Numbered from the stretch's first letter, positions 1-9,280 are shown. The stretch is 64,000 nt of DNA from Pantoea anthophila (GCF_006494375.1 NZ_VHIZ01000051.1:25444-89443); one strand, 5' to 3'. Made by a program: numbers and translations. The notes: generated from the sequence alone by a model not told the origin.

Positions 1-130
1 ATGGCCATGAGACATACCGTTCAGTCCTGTCAGAAGTTTTCGGTAAGGCAGTAAAACATTTGCCTCTTTCCTGTCGGCTTTTTACAGCGGGAAGAGGCAA
101 ATCAGAGCCCTTTCATTTATACCGGATGGC

Positions 131-1540
131 TCACTTGCTAAAAGCTGGCAGGCCATTACGCCGGGCATTAACGTTGCCTGCTACTGCACCGACTACACCC
201 GCGATGATGACCAGCCAGGGGAGGTGCGTGGCAAGTCCCTTATCCGTTCCGCTGAGAAGGCTGAAATTAATAAACGCATAAACGCCTATTACAAGTAATG
301 CAAAACCGCCCGCCGCAGGACATACCACGCCTTTAACAAACACGTTATGTCTGTTCTTAGTAAAGTACAGAGCAATGGCAAACGCACCTAATGCCTGCAA
401 TATTATGATGGCAAGCGTGCCCGTTCCGACCATCCACATATAAAGCTGATTAATGGGATCAGCATTCATAATAATGAACATTGTAATCAGAATTACCAGT
501 AGCAGTGAGAGAGCAAGGCTCGCCATGTGGGGACTTCTGTATGTGCGATGGATGGATGAAAGGGCCGGCGGGAGAAAGCCATTTCTTGCCAGAGACATAA
601 TATACCGGCACAGTGCATTGTGAAACGAAAGCAATACCGCGAACACGCTTGTCACGACGAGCACTTTCATCACGCGTGTTGAAAATTCACCAACATATTG
701 AGTATTTGCGTCAAAGACGAAGGTTACCAGATTAATTTCAGCGATATGACGAACATCCGTCCCCGCATAGGCGGCCCTGAGGCAGAGTGACGTAAGGACG
801 AAGAAGAGGCCAATCATGAACACGGCGACATAGGTTGCTTTGGGGATCGTGTTATGAGGGTCTTTTGCCTCTTCCCCGTATATAGTGGTGGATTCAAACC
901 CTACAAAACAGGCCAGAGCAAACATTAGTGCCACACCCGATCCCGGGGTGAGCAGACCGGGACTGATGAATTCTCCCGGGAAGAAGATGCCGAGACCATG
1001 CCTCATCATTACGGCCCCATCAAAAATGAGCAGGATCACAACCTCCAGGATCATCAGAACGCCCAGCACTTTTGCTGAAAACTCAATATCCCGGTATCCC
1101 AGAACGCCGATAAAAATCAGCGCACCGAAAAGACATATTTGCCATGAAACCGCAGAAATCGAAAATTCGCGAAGCATGTCAGAGAATAATACTGCAAACT
1201 GCCCGTACAGCCCGGTCAGCATACTGATATAAGCAAGTAAAGCGATCCCCGCAGCCGCAAATCCCGCGGTTTTACCCAGGCCAGTGCTCACAATGTCAGT
1301 AAACCCACCGGCCGTCACAACAAACCGGTTCATCGTCGCCAGCCCGACAGCAAACAGCAGCAGCACGAGGGCAGCCGCGAGGTACAGGGCCGGCGCGCCA
1401 TTACCGCCTGTAGCGAAGACAACCGGTGTTGCGCCCACGGTCGCTCCCAGCGGAGCAGCTGCAGCCACTACAAAAAAGACAATGTCTTTAACCCCCAGCG
1501 AGGCGGCCTTCAGGCTTACTGAATATTTATCATTATGCAT
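131..1540 (-). CDS. APC-superfamily amino acid/amine permease
   Basis: Inner-membrane secondary transporter of 469 residues. The sequence is almost wholly hydrophobic with about twelve membrane segments. It opens with the glycine- and alanine-rich first helix typical of APC permeases (around residues 20-45). A GFES motif followed by a short acidic loop lies near residue 210, as in the amino acid/polyamine/organocation family. Substrate cannot be told from sequence; amino acids or amines are usual. It is transcribed away from the esterase gene, with a 296-nt divergent intergenic region between them. No other transport genes are adjacent. The ribosome binding site before the chosen ATG is weak. 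Confidence 0.85.
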   Translation of the reverse strand: MHNDKYSVSLKAASLGVKDIVFFVVAAAAPLGATVGATPVVFATGGNGAPALYLAAALVLLLFAVGLATMNRFVVTAGGFTDIVSTGLGKTAGFAAAGIALLAYISMLTGLYGQFAVLFSDMLREFSISAVSWQICLFGALIFIGVLGYRDIEFSAKVLGVLMILEVVILLIFDGAVMMRHGLGIFFPGEFISPGLLTPGSGVALMFALACFVGFESTTIYGEEAKDPHNTIPKATYVAVFMIGLFFVLTSLCLRAAYAGTDVRHIAEINLVTFVFDANTQYVGEFSTRVMKVLVVTSVFAVLLSFHNALCRYIMSLARNGFLPPALSSIHRTYRSPHMASLALSLLLVILITMFIIMNADPINQLYMWMVGTGTLAIIILQALGAFAIALYFTKNRHNVFVKGVVCPAAGGFALLVIGVYAFINFSLLSGTDKGLATHLPWLVIIAGVVGAVAGNVNARRNGLPAFSK

Positions 1541-1836
1541 TTAGAGATCTGCCAGTGTTTGAAATCATGCTGTCATTACTGTGTTAAATAAATATTAATT
1601 TCAATTCAATATTAAGAACGCGCAATCTTTTATTTATATCAACTGTAATAAATACTCTGATTTACACCATTTTCAGCGCGAATGCATAAGAAATCTGTAT
1701 ACTGAATGTGAAAAAGAAACAGCCTCACCTTCATTAAGAAATTGTAACACACCCGGCCTTACGCGGCGGGCAGGAGCATAAACTGCATGTTTGTATCTGT
1801 TGGGGTCATGAAAGCTGTACTCACTAAGGACTGAAT
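1541..1836. promoter_or_regulatory. Divergent AT-rich intergenic region
   Basis: AT-rich spacer between the divergently transcribed permease and esterase genes. It must hold both promoters. I see no convincing consensus promoter, operator palindrome or small gene in it. Confidence 0.4.
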
Positions 1837-2838
1837 ATGAACAGGAAATCTATCGTAATGTGTACCCTCATGATGTCCCTTCCGGTTGCGGCAGACTCAC
1901 TTCACCTTGTGGATCCCGAGTATCGCTCTGCCGCGCCCTCGCTGAAAATAGATATTAACTCTACTGAAGACATCAAAAAGCTCAGCGCGGGAAATAAACC
2001 AGTCACCCAGAATAAAGGCATACAGATTACCATTAGCGGAAGAGCAGGGAATGCGATAAATCTTTTTGAGTTCGCCTCTGAAAATATCAATATAAAAACT
2101 GAAAGCCTGCCTCTGATTTATTTCATTCACGGTGGCGGTTATATTACCGGAAGCACACAGGACTTTGCCGAAACGCTAACAGAACTTGCTGATAAACACA
2201 GAGCAAAAGTCGTCGGCGTTGATTATCGCCTTGCTACTGAGGCCCCCTTTCCCGCTGATGTGAATGATGCGTATGACGGACTGGTCTACCTTTATCATCA
2301 CGCAAAAGACCTTCATATTAACTCTGAGAAAATTATTGTAATGGGGGAAAGTGCCGGGGGAGGCCTTGCTGCACGCATGCTCTTGATGCTGAGAGACACA
2401 AAAGAGGTCCCCGTTTCAGGGCAGATCCTCATTTATCCTATGCTGGACAGCCGAACCGGCACGCCTGCATCTCCTTATAATAATCCTTTTGCTGGTGAGT
2501 TTGTCTGGACTGCTAAGTCAAACCAGTTCGGCTGGAGGATGCTGCTCGGCTCGCAAAATATTCCTGAAAGCCAGCGTGGTTATTTTTCTCCCGCACTGGC
2601 GCAGGATTTGAAAGGGCTTCCGCCTGCCTTTATTGTCACAGGCGCTCTCGATCTGTTCGCAGATGAAGATATCACGTATGCACAACGGTTGATTCACGCC
2701 GGGGTAAATACTGAACTTCATGTGCTCCCCGGCCTTTTTCATGCATTTGAATATATAAATCCCAATTCGCATCAGGCAGTTAAATATAAAGAGCTTCGTT
2801 ACAGCGCCATCTCACGCATGCTTGATTCAGCAGGTTGA
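1837..2838 (+). CDS. Secreted alpha/beta hydrolase (HSL-type esterase)
   Basis: Predicted exported carboxylesterase of 333 residues. An N-terminal signal peptide (about residues 1-19, ending VAA) is followed by the hormone-sensitive-lipase fold. The oxyanion motif HGGGY lies near residue 98 and the nucleophile elbow GESAGG near residue 168. An Asp in the segment DLFADED and a His in GLFHAFEY complete the triad. All catalytic elements are present, so the enzyme should be active on short-chain esters; the natural substrate is unknown. The methyltransferase-like gene follows directly, so the two are probably co-transcribed. Confidence 0.85.
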   Translation: MNRKSIVMCTLMMSLPVAADSLHLVDPEYRSAAPSLKIDINSTEDIKKLSAGNKPVTQNKGIQITISGRAGNAINLFEFASENINIKTESLPLIYFIHGGGYITGSTQDFAETLTELADKHRAKVVGVDYRLATEAPFPADVNDAYDGLVYLYHHAKDLHINSEKIIVMGESAGGGLAARMLLMLRDTKEVPVSGQILIYPMLDSRTGTPASPYNNPFAGEFVWTAKSNQFGWRMLLGSQNIPESQRGYFSPALAQDLKGLPPAFIVTGALDLFADEDITYAQRLIHAGVNTELHVLPGLFHAFEYINPNSHQAVKYKELRYSAISRMLDSAG

Positions 2839-2863
2839 TTCACTGTCATCTACGGAAAAGACT

Positions 2864-3448
2864 ATGTGGAATGATTTATACCGACGGAATGATTATTTTT
2901 ATGGTGTACAGCCTGATGACTTTATCAAGCAGTACCTCAACTATATAAAAGGGCCAGTATTGATTCTGGCTGAAAGTGATGGCCGGAATACTGTTTATCT
3001 TGCCACCCGTGGGTTTGAGGTGCTGGCCGTTAATGCGCATTCAGCTGGCCTGCACAAGGCACACAGGCTTGCCAGAGAAAGAAACGTCAGCATTGAAACG
3101 CGGCAGATTGATCCTGAATTTTTCGTGCCGGAACCCGGAAAATTTCGTACGGTGCTGTCTGCGTTTGCTCACCTTCCGAAGCGGATACGAAAAAATCTAC
3201 ACGGGAGAGTCATGCGAGCTCTGGAGCCAGGAGCCATTGTTATGCTGGTCGGGTACGGGAAAAATGAGGCGGGACACGGTACATGCGGGCCGGATGCTGA
3301 AGACATGCTCTATGATCGTACTGATATTGAGGAAGAGTTTTCCGGCTGTGAAACCATCCTGTCCTGTGAACATGAAGCAGGTGTTATTGCAGGTGCTGCA
3401 CATACGGAAGAGGCTGGCATAGTTCAGTATATAGGCCGGAAAACGTAA
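2864..3448 (+). CDS. Class I SAM-dependent methyltransferase-like protein
   Basis: About 194 residues, starting at the ATG of MWNDLYRRN, which has a purine-rich site just upstream. An in-frame upstream start at 2822 would overlap the esterase gene. The pattern matches small thiopurine/tellurite-type methyltransferases: an N-terminal WNDxY segment, then VLILAESDGRN in place of the glycine-rich SAM loop. The loop is degenerate (usually LAxGxGRN), and the acidic residue at the end of the second strand is Asn (AVNAHS instead of AVDxS). SAM binding is therefore uncertain. It could be a weakened or repurposed methyltransferase, co-transcribed with the esterase. Confidence 0.65.
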   Translation: MWNDLYRRNDYFYGVQPDDFIKQYLNYIKGPVLILAESDGRNTVYLATRGFEVLAVNAHSAGLHKAHRLARERNVSIETRQIDPEFFVPEPGKFRTVLSAFAHLPKRIRKNLHGRVMRALEPGAIVMLVGYGKNEAGHGTCGPDAEDMLYDRTDIEEEFSGCETILSCEHEAGVIAGAAHTEEAGIVQYIGRKT

Positions 3449-3645
3449 CCGCTGAGCATCACTTAAAGATAGTCCTCAAAAGGTGATCCGCCTGTCCTCC
3501 TCCCCAGACGCTCTGCCTGGAGGACGCCCATGGTGAAAGAATAAAAGACGTAAAGATCATCTATATTCTGAAAAGCCTCAACGTATATTCCGGCTATGTT
3601 TATTCAGTTCAGGATTCCTGATTATCCAGACCAGAGGTAAAGAAC

Positions 3646-4575
3646 ATGACAAGCAGAAGACAGTTTTTAATGCTCGGCGCCACTCTGGGAGCCGCCGCGG
3701 CTTCGCTCAATCTTCCCTATGCCCAGGCAAAGCCAGTTTCTGCTCGACCGACAGAAGGATCCGGGCGCAATGCCGGCAGTGCTGGTAAAATAAAAATCAC
3801 CCAGGTCCGCAATGCCACCCTGATTGTTGAATACGCCGGTGTCAGATTTCTGATTGACCCTTACCTGGCAGAAAAAGAAGCCTATCCGGGTTTTGAAGGA
3901 ACGTTCAACAGTCAGCTGCGTAACCCGAGGGTTTCCCTTAACACACCGCTTAAAACCATTCTAGATGTGGATGCCGTTATCGTCACCCACACGCATAACG
4001 GCAATCCCCACGGCGATCACTGGGATACCGCGGCCGCAAAACTGGTGCCGAAAAATCTGCCGCTTTATGCCCAGAATGAGGCCGATGCAGCACGCATTCG
4101 CGAACAGGGATTCAGAAACGTTCAGGTGCTTACGCGTGACACTCAGTTCAGGGGAGTCGCTCTCAGCTGGACGCCGGGCCGGCATGGCACTGAGGAAGCA
4201 GAAAAACTGGGCGCCCACGCGCTCGGAGACGTCTGCGGCATTGTCTTCAGAAAGCAGGGAGAAAAAACGCTTTATCTTACCGGGGATACACGCTGGAACA
4301 GCTATGTTATTCACTCGCTAAAAACTTACAGGCCTGACGTTATCGTGATGAATGCAGGCTTTGCAATTGTCCCGGGGATCGGCGGGATCATCATGGGCTG
4401 CGAGGACGTAAGCGAAGTTGCTCATGCCGCTCCCGGCGCCACACTTATCGCCAGCCATCTGGAAGCGGTCAATCATGCTACCGTTACGCGTAAAGAACTC
4501 CGGCAGTATGCGGACATCATTGGTTTTTCAGAACGACTTCTCATTCCGGATGACGGCGAAAGTTTAGAAGTCTGA
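3646..4575 (+). CDS. Tat-exported metallo-beta-lactamase-fold hydrolase
   Basis: 309 residues. The N-terminus reads TSRRQFLMLG followed by a hydrophobic alanine-rich stretch and AQA, a clear twin-arginine signal, so the protein should fold with metal in the cytoplasm before export. The body resembles the UlaG-like branch of the MBL fold. Metal ligands are seen in THTHNGNPHGDHWD, GDTRWN and SHLEAVNH. The usual HxHxDH motif is split by an insertion between the second His and the DH pair. Substrate unknown. It is preceded by a 197-nt gap and looks monocistronic. Confidence 0.8.
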   Translation: MTSRRQFLMLGATLGAAAASLNLPYAQAKPVSARPTEGSGRNAGSAGKIKITQVRNATLIVEYAGVRFLIDPYLAEKEAYPGFEGTFNSQLRNPRVSLNTPLKTILDVDAVIVTHTHNGNPHGDHWDTAAAKLVPKNLPLYAQNEADAARIREQGFRNVQVLTRDTQFRGVALSWTPGRHGTEEAEKLGAHALGDVCGIVFRKQGEKTLYLTGDTRWNSYVIHSLKTYRPDVIVMNAGFAIVPGIGGIIMGCEDVSEVAHAAPGATLIASHLEAVNHATVTRKELRQYADIIGFSERLLIPDDGESLEV

Positions 4576-4618
4576 AAGGTGTATGATAAAATGGCAGGTC
4601 TGACTACAGCTCCGCCGT

Positions 4619-4810
4619 TTATGTCGCGCGGTAGATGCGCTCACCCGATTTCAGCTGCCTCCGGGCGTTCCGGGGACACTGGGCGCACACCGTCATCAGT
4701 GCAGCGAAAGATCCCGTCCTCCATCTGAAACCGGCTTTGACAGGCGTAAGCGTGACCAGATATTTAATGCTTTTATCCACTAACTGAGAAATGCGGAAAT
4801 TTTCCAGCAC
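4619..4810 (-). CDS. Possible small protein, GTG start
   Basis: A 63-codon frame that begins a few bases after the stop codon of the 462-residue gene on the same strand. It holds one CxxC pair (CAQC) and a basic C-terminus. I recognise no family. Tight spacing is the only argument that it is real; it could also be a chance frame. Confidence 0.25.
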   Translation of the reverse strand: MLENFRISQLVDKSIKYLVTLTPVKAGFRWRTGSFAALMTVCAQCPRNARRQLKSGERIYRAT

Positions 4811-4813
4811 CCT

Positions 4814-6202
4814 CTATTTCACACAGCGTTGCATCTCCGTTTTGAGTAAAAAATAGGAGGGGTGTTTTTTAATTTCGGAAGACTCGCCTTTCTGGTTAAA
4901 CAGCGCCTTCAGCAGCTCAAAGGCGCCAGTGGACAGTGAGGCCGCACTGGGTGCGGCCAGAAAACCTATCAGAGACGGCGCTATATTTATAAACACCTCT
5001 TTTTTACTTTTTCGCTTATATTCATGTATTTTACCTTCGATATCAGTAAGTCCTTCATCACGTATACGCTCAATAAAACGCCGGTTGATGAGCTGTCTTG
5101 CATAGTCATTATCCTCCGCCTCCATTGCATAGGCGGCGTCGCGAAGAACCGTTCTGAAGGAACCAAAGCTGTCGGCATATTCGGTCCGGATGCGGAACAG
5201 CTCTGCCGGAGACAGCCCTTCAAGAAAGGGAACATCTATGCTGAGAGCGGTACGCTGAACCTCGTTCTGAAGATCGATATGCCGCAGGACCTCCCCCTGA
5301 AAAGGACAATCTGCCCCCAGCGAAGCGCGCATCTCCGTGGCCTGATCCAGCGTGGTTAACAGATCAAGATAGTGTTTCATGATGGTGCTGTTTCTGGCCC
5401 CCTGCACCCAGCTCAGATAACTCTGGCGGTTCTGGTGGGGGACAGAGGTCAGGCGTAATCTGACCAGTCCATCTTCGCGGACGATAGTTTTTATGATGTC
5501 CAGATAACGATAGCCGTTGACGTAGCTGCTGGTACAGTTGCGGATTTCCATCATGATCTCAGTGGCCAGTTCACCGTCGTCAAGTACCCTTATTTTATTT
5601 CCCGCAGCCATTCCTGATATATTTCTGACGGTAAGTCCGGAGCGATAAAGCGCGGCGACGCCTTCAGGCAGAAACTGATCTGTATATTTTTCAGCGCTAT
5701 TATCCTGGGACAGAAATTTTCGACTCTCTGCGTTTTTATATTCCGCACTTTTTCTGATAAAACAAATGAACTCGCCGCGAATAAGCTCGAAGTTTTTCTT
5801 GATAAACCTGACGAATATGGCCAGTTGTTGTTTTATTTCAGCCAGCCTGTCTTTTTTCACAATGGTTAATTTTGTCCTGCTATCATTAAGGGGACTCTGA
5901 CTCAGCTCCTGATAGAAAGAATAAATTCTGTCGTCGAGAATAACCCGGTCCATGGAAAAAAGTCCGCTTTTATAGTTTTCCATGTTGTTATTACCGGCCA
6001 TATAAACGTTGAGCCTTGAAGGAAAAACCGCCTCGTGCGCGCAGGCACACAGCGCATCAATTTTCTGCTGATACCGCGTCAGTTCACCGAAAAATTCATC
6101 CTCATTAACGGTGGCGTAAGCGTCGTTAAGCAGGCTGTCCACCCAGAACAGCGTATCGGTCAGAGCAGGAAGGTTGTTATACATTTTTTTCGCATCGCGC
6201 AT
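4814..6202 (-). CDS. Hypothetical 462-residue partner of the RES locus
   Basis: No family recognised. The protein is mostly charged and alpha-helical. A moderately hydrophobic, alanine-rich stretch lies near residues 405-430 (IAPSLIGFLAAPSAASLSTG), which might touch a membrane. It is transcribed after the RES gene and the 42-residue frame, with only about 20 nt after the latter, so the three probably form one operon. By position it could be an antidote, a sensor or an effector of the RES enzyme; that is inference only. Initiation at the ATG of MRDAKKM is assumed; the second in-frame ATG six codons downstream is also possible. Confidence 0.6.
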   Translation of the reverse strand: MRDAKKMYNNLPALTDTLFWVDSLLNDAYATVNEDEFFGELTRYQQKIDALCACAHEAVFPSRLNVYMAGNNNMENYKSGLFSMDRVILDDRIYSFYQELSQSPLNDSRTKLTIVKKDRLAEIKQQLAIFVRFIKKNFELIRGEFICFIRKSAEYKNAESRKFLSQDNSAEKYTDQFLPEGVAALYRSGLTVRNISGMAAGNKIRVLDDGELATEIMMEIRNCTSSYVNGYRYLDIIKTIVREDGLVRLRLTSVPHQNRQSYLSWVQGARNSTIMKHYLDLLTTLDQATEMRASLGADCPFQGEVLRHIDLQNEVQRTALSIDVPFLEGLSPAELFRIRTEYADSFGSFRTVLRDAAYAMEAEDNDYARQLINRRFIERIRDEGLTDIEGKIHEYKRKSKKEVFINIAPSLIGFLAAPSAASLSTGAFELLKALFNQKGESSEIKKHPSYFLLKTEMQRCVK

Positions 6203-6224
6203 GTCATCAGGTCAGGTGATTTTT

Positions 6225-6353
6225 TCACCTCTGGTTGCGTGTTTCAATATTCTCTTTGGTCTGCAGCAGCAACTCTGCAAGCACCGGGTATTCATCCCAG
6301 AGTGCCTGGTTAGCTGAAAGATGTTCAGTTTCGCGTGAAGGGCGGTTTTTCAT
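6225..6353 (-). CDS. Small 42-residue ORF between RES gene and its partner
   Basis: The frame starts with an ATG preceded by a purine-rich GAGGA site. It overlaps the last nine codons of the RES gene in another frame and ends about 20 nt before the 462-residue gene. The peptide is acidic and helical, with the segment ALWDEYPVLAELLLQT in its centre. The ribosome binding site, the overlap typical of translational coupling and the position in a toxin-like operon suggest a real small gene, possibly a labile partner of the RES protein. No homologue is known to me. Confidence 0.45.
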   Translation of the reverse strand: MKNRPSRETEHLSANQALWDEYPVLAELLLQTKENIETRNQR

Positions 6354-7659
6354 TCCTCAGTTCAACGCCTTCAGCATCGGTTTTGAACCGGACGGCCCGG
6401 ATTGTGTGTATTTCCAGTGAGGCTACGTCAAGTTCCAGCGTTGATTTAACTGTCCGTGAACTGTGGCGGGCTGGCGTCGTAGTTTCATCGCTGCCTACCC
6501 CTTGCAGATAGATTGACGGGCTGATGCCCCATAAATCATCTTCAATGTTTTCATACAGGCTAACACCGTACTTCATGGCATTATTTTGGGAATTCCTAAC
6601 CCGGGAGGACTTACTGAAAAGCACTATATTGTAGTCTTTTTCCTCTTTCACCTCCGGGTTCTCGCTCTGTGTAGAGTGAAACATAATACCGTCCAGGTTC
6701 AGGTTCTCTGACAGACTAAGGTATTCTGACACCGCCTGAGTGATCAGGTATTCACTCTCTTTACTTTTACCGAAAACGGGAATGGTCAGTTTTCGCGACA
6801 GGGTTTTCAGAAACGAGATGATCTCAGTTTGCTCCCTGAAATCGGGGTCAAATAAGCTGCCATTGCTGCTTATCAGGTGCTCCAGTCCAGACAGATCGAG
6901 CAGGTTCAGAGTGCGCAGCGGCCTGAAAGGCGCAACCACTACCAGACTGCCCACAGCGGGCCGCACTTCTGCTATGGCCGTTTCCGCGCTTGCTGCCCCG
7001 TAGAAAACCGGTACGCCGTAGGCATTCATTCTGCCCGAAGTCGCCAGCTCTGATGGAGGGGGACCAAAATTGCGTTCAGGGTGTGATAATGCAGCTTCAA
7101 TATCGCCATAATCCTCAAAAACCCGGGCGCGGTACATAATGCAGCCTCCATCAATTTGACGGATAGTCGCGCCTGTTTCTAGCCGCATCTTTTCGATACC
7201 AGCAAACATTTTATCCAGAAACTCACGAAGCTCATTATTAAAGAAACGTGTCTTTGTTCTTAAGGATTTCTTGAGCTTATTCCATGTATAGTCATATTCG
7301 CCGACCTCGAAGACCGTTCTCTCATACAGATAGTCATCTCCATATATCGTGTAGTCATAATCATTATGCTCCTCACAAAGGATTTCCATAATGTCGTTAT
7401 AAACCTCTTCTTCTACGCCAAGTTCTGTTGCAATAATATCCTCTGCCGGACTTCCACCCCGGAAATAATCGTCAATATGCGATGAATAATAATTTTCAAA
7501 CACCTCATGCATCCTGTCGGCGATTTCCTCAAGGCTGACTGTAATGCCGTCCCCGTTACAGTAGCTGCAGCTATGGTTATCATTACCGGTCGTTTTAATC
7601 ATATTGCTGATATAAGAGTCTTCAACGCAGTCGGAACAGATGCACTTTTCGTCGTCCAT
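6325..7659 (-). CDS. RES-domain protein with N-terminal zinc ribbon (HEPN/RES type)
   Basis: 444 residues from the ATG of MDDEKC; a GTG 23 codons upstream is less likely. The N-terminus carries two CxxC pairs (C8/C11 and C31/C34) and an acidic helical region like the HEPN/RES N-terminal domain. The C-terminal half is a RES domain: IMYRAR supplies the conserved Arg, FYGAASAETAIAEVRP the conserved Tyr and Glu, and LNLLDLSGL follows. RES enzymes degrade NAD+ in toxin-antitoxin pairs, usually with a small Xre/MbcA-like antitoxin. No such antitoxin gene is adjacent here; two unrelated genes follow instead. Likely an NAD+-depleting toxin or defence effector. Confidence 0.75.
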   Translation of the reverse strand: MDDEKCICSDCVEDSYISNMIKTTGNDNHSCSYCNGDGITVSLEEIADRMHEVFENYYSSHIDDYFRGGSPAEDIIATELGVEEEVYNDIMEILCEEHNDYDYTIYGDDYLYERTVFEVGEYDYTWNKLKKSLRTKTRFFNNELREFLDKMFAGIEKMRLETGATIRQIDGGCIMYRARVFEDYGDIEAALSHPERNFGPPPSELATSGRMNAYGVPVFYGAASAETAIAEVRPAVGSLVVVAPFRPLRTLNLLDLSGLEHLISSNGSLFDPDFREQTEIISFLKTLSRKLTIPVFGKSKESEYLITQAVSEYLSLSENLNLDGIMFHSTQSENPEVKEEKDYNIVLFSKSSRVRNSQNNAMKYGVSLYENIEDDLWGISPSIYLQGVGSDETTTPARHSSRTVKSTLELDVASLEIHTIRAVRFKTDAEGVELRNEKPPFTRN

Positions 7660-7933
7660 AATTTTTATCGTCTGTGAGTTGGCGGAGTTGTCACAGCTAC
7701 AGTTTACCGCCTGGCACCGCTGCCGCACCTGCTTTTCTTATATTTCACCAATACCAGGTATCCAGCGTAGAGTGCCTGGTACGATCCCGCCGGCGCCTTT
7801 TTTTCGCATTTCCATTATCTGCCAGACACTTACCTGTTTTACGCTTCCGAGAGGCGCCTGGAACCGCGCCTTTTTATTTCCGGCCGCCCAGGTTATTCTC
7901 CCCATACGGGAGAAAAGCCGAAAAACAGATCCA

Positions 7934-7967
7934 GACCGGATCCTTTCCGGATCGATTTATTCCGGTC
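7934..7967. repeat. Inverted repeat upstream of ResD-like recombinase
   Basis: GACCGGA and TCCGGTC arms enclose a second short palindrome, TCCGGA, at 7946-7951. It lies in the 370-nt non-coding stretch between the RES gene and the recombinase, about 60 nt before the recombinase start. Plasmid resolvase genes often lie beside their recombination site, so this could be a core site or operator. No other gene is seen in 7660-8029. Confidence 0.3.
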
Positions 7968-8029
7968 GAAAACGCTTTACAGATAAGGGAAAATGCGTTC
8001 CACGTTTGCAGACAGCGGAGAATGAAAAT

Positions 8030-8899
8030 TTGAGTACTTTACCCCGGGAAGTCGTGCAGATTTCACGTAGCGACGCCACCGGTCACATTTCAGCCGATCC
8101 GGCCGCGGCGCGCTACTTTGACTACGGAAGCGCCGTGGCCCTGCGTAACCTGGCCGCCGCCTATGGCACCGACATGCCCCGCTACCTGCTCGCCCCCGAG
8201 GTGGCCGTGCTGCTGTCCAAGGTGGCCGACCTGAAGAAGCGCCTGTTCATCGATACCCTGTGGAACACCGGCGGCCGGCTGAATGAAATTCTGCCGCTGA
8301 CGAAAGAAGACTTTGCGCTGGACGATCCGCTTTCCGGCGCTCCGCTCGCTTCCCCGTTCGTGGTGCTTCGCACCCTCAAGCAGCGCCGGCTGGAAGAGGC
8401 GGCGCGCAGCCGCAGCCGCCGGCGCGGGCGCCCGACAAAGGAAGAGCAGCAGGCGGAGCGGGAAACGGAGGCGGAAATTCGCGACAACCCCCCGCGGGCG
8501 GTACCGCTCACCGATCCGGGGTTCGTCCAGAGGCTGAGGGAGTGGTTTGCGACCGCGCAGCCAGCCGCGGGCAGCCGGCTGTGGGACATAAAGAGCGAGG
8601 ACACGGCGCGCAGCTGGATAAGCCAGGCGGTTGCGGCGGCGGCGCGTGACGGTGTGACGTTTTCCATCCGGCCGGTGACGCCCAAGACGTTCCGGGACTC
8701 GTTTGCGATGCACCTGGTGCAGCACCAGGTGCCGCAGAAGGTTATTCAGACCCTGATGGGCCACAAGGACGCGAAGTCCACCGAGTGGTATACCCGGGTG
8801 TTTGCGCTGGACGTCACCCGCCAGCTCGGGGTGCGGTTCTCCATGGATCCGCAGGAAGCCAGCCGGCTGCTCCTGCCCGGCGCCTCAGCAGAAAGGTAG
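8030..8899 (+). CDS. ResD-like tyrosine recombinase (plasmid multimer resolution)
   Basis: 289 residues starting at a TTG with GGAG nine bases upstream. Upstream in-frame sequence is open but does not resemble protein. The catalytic domain is clear: TLWNTGGRLNEIL holds Arg I, TFRDSFAMH corresponds to the HxxR box, LMGHKDAKSTEWY holds the third-box His and the Tyr nucleophile. The first-box His is Lys (PKTFRD) and the residue after Arg is Asp. An Arg-rich insert (residues about 120-155) is conspicuous. GC content is higher than in most neighbours. Similar recombinases lie near RepFIB replicons and resolve plasmid multimers. Decayed relatives occur at 12.3 and 32.8 kb. Confidence 0.8.
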   Translation: MSTLPREVVQISRSDATGHISADPAAARYFDYGSAVALRNLAAAYGTDMPRYLLAPEVAVLLSKVADLKKRLFIDTLWNTGGRLNEILPLTKEDFALDDPLSGAPLASPFVVLRTLKQRRLEEAARSRSRRRGRPTKEEQQAERETEAEIRDNPPRAVPLTDPGFVQRLREWFATAQPAAGSRLWDIKSEDTARSWISQAVAAAARDGVTFSIRPVTPKTFRDSFAMHLVQHQVPQKVIQTLMGHKDAKSTEWYTRVFALDVTRQLGVRFSMDPQEASRLLLPGASAER

Positions 8900-9061
8900 A
8901 GTTGTGAAATCAGCGGCTCAGGAAAATTGTGCTTCGCAGCCGTGCCCTAAGAAAAAGTAAAAAAAAACTTTACCTGTGGAAAAGATACTTTCTGCAAAAT
9001 ATGTATTCGGCATGGGGCTGCAAAGGGCAGCTCTGGCCTCAAACCTTTAAGGAAATACATA

Positions 9062-9280
9062 ATGTCCCGATCTGAACTTAAACAGGCTATTTTGTCGCGC
9101 TGCCGCGAGGTGCTGGCCACGCGCGAGCGGAACAAAGTCTGTTCCATCTGCTGGTTTCCGGAAGAGTGGCCCTGTGAGGACGTCTGGCTCGCGCTGCAGG
9201 AGATGCGGCAGGCTGGCATTATTTCCTGTACCCGCGGGAGCAGTACGATGGAAGATGGCTTTCTGCTGAACATTCGCTAA
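9062..9280 (+). CDS. Small plasmid protein with winged-helix-like pattern
   Basis: 72 residues after a good AAGGAAA ribosome binding site. The pattern SELKQAILSRCREVL, two cysteines as CSIC, then DVWLALQEMRQAGII resembles a short winged helix in which the last helix and turn read a promoter. It stands alone between the recombinase and the AbiE operon. No firm family assignment. Confidence 0.5.
   Translation: MSRSELKQAILSRCREVLATRERNKVCSICWFPEEWPCEDVWLALQEMRQAGIISCTRGSSTMEDGFLLNIR

Noticed and set aside
7640..8029. N-terminal extension of the ResD-like recombinase frame
   Set aside because: Composition is not protein-like and homology to related recombinases begins only after the TTG at 8030.
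8090..8764. Long minus-strand frame opposite the ResD-like recombinase
   Set aside because: Arg/Pro/Ala-rich translation typical of an antisense frame in GC-rich DNA; the plus strand has clear recombinase motifs.
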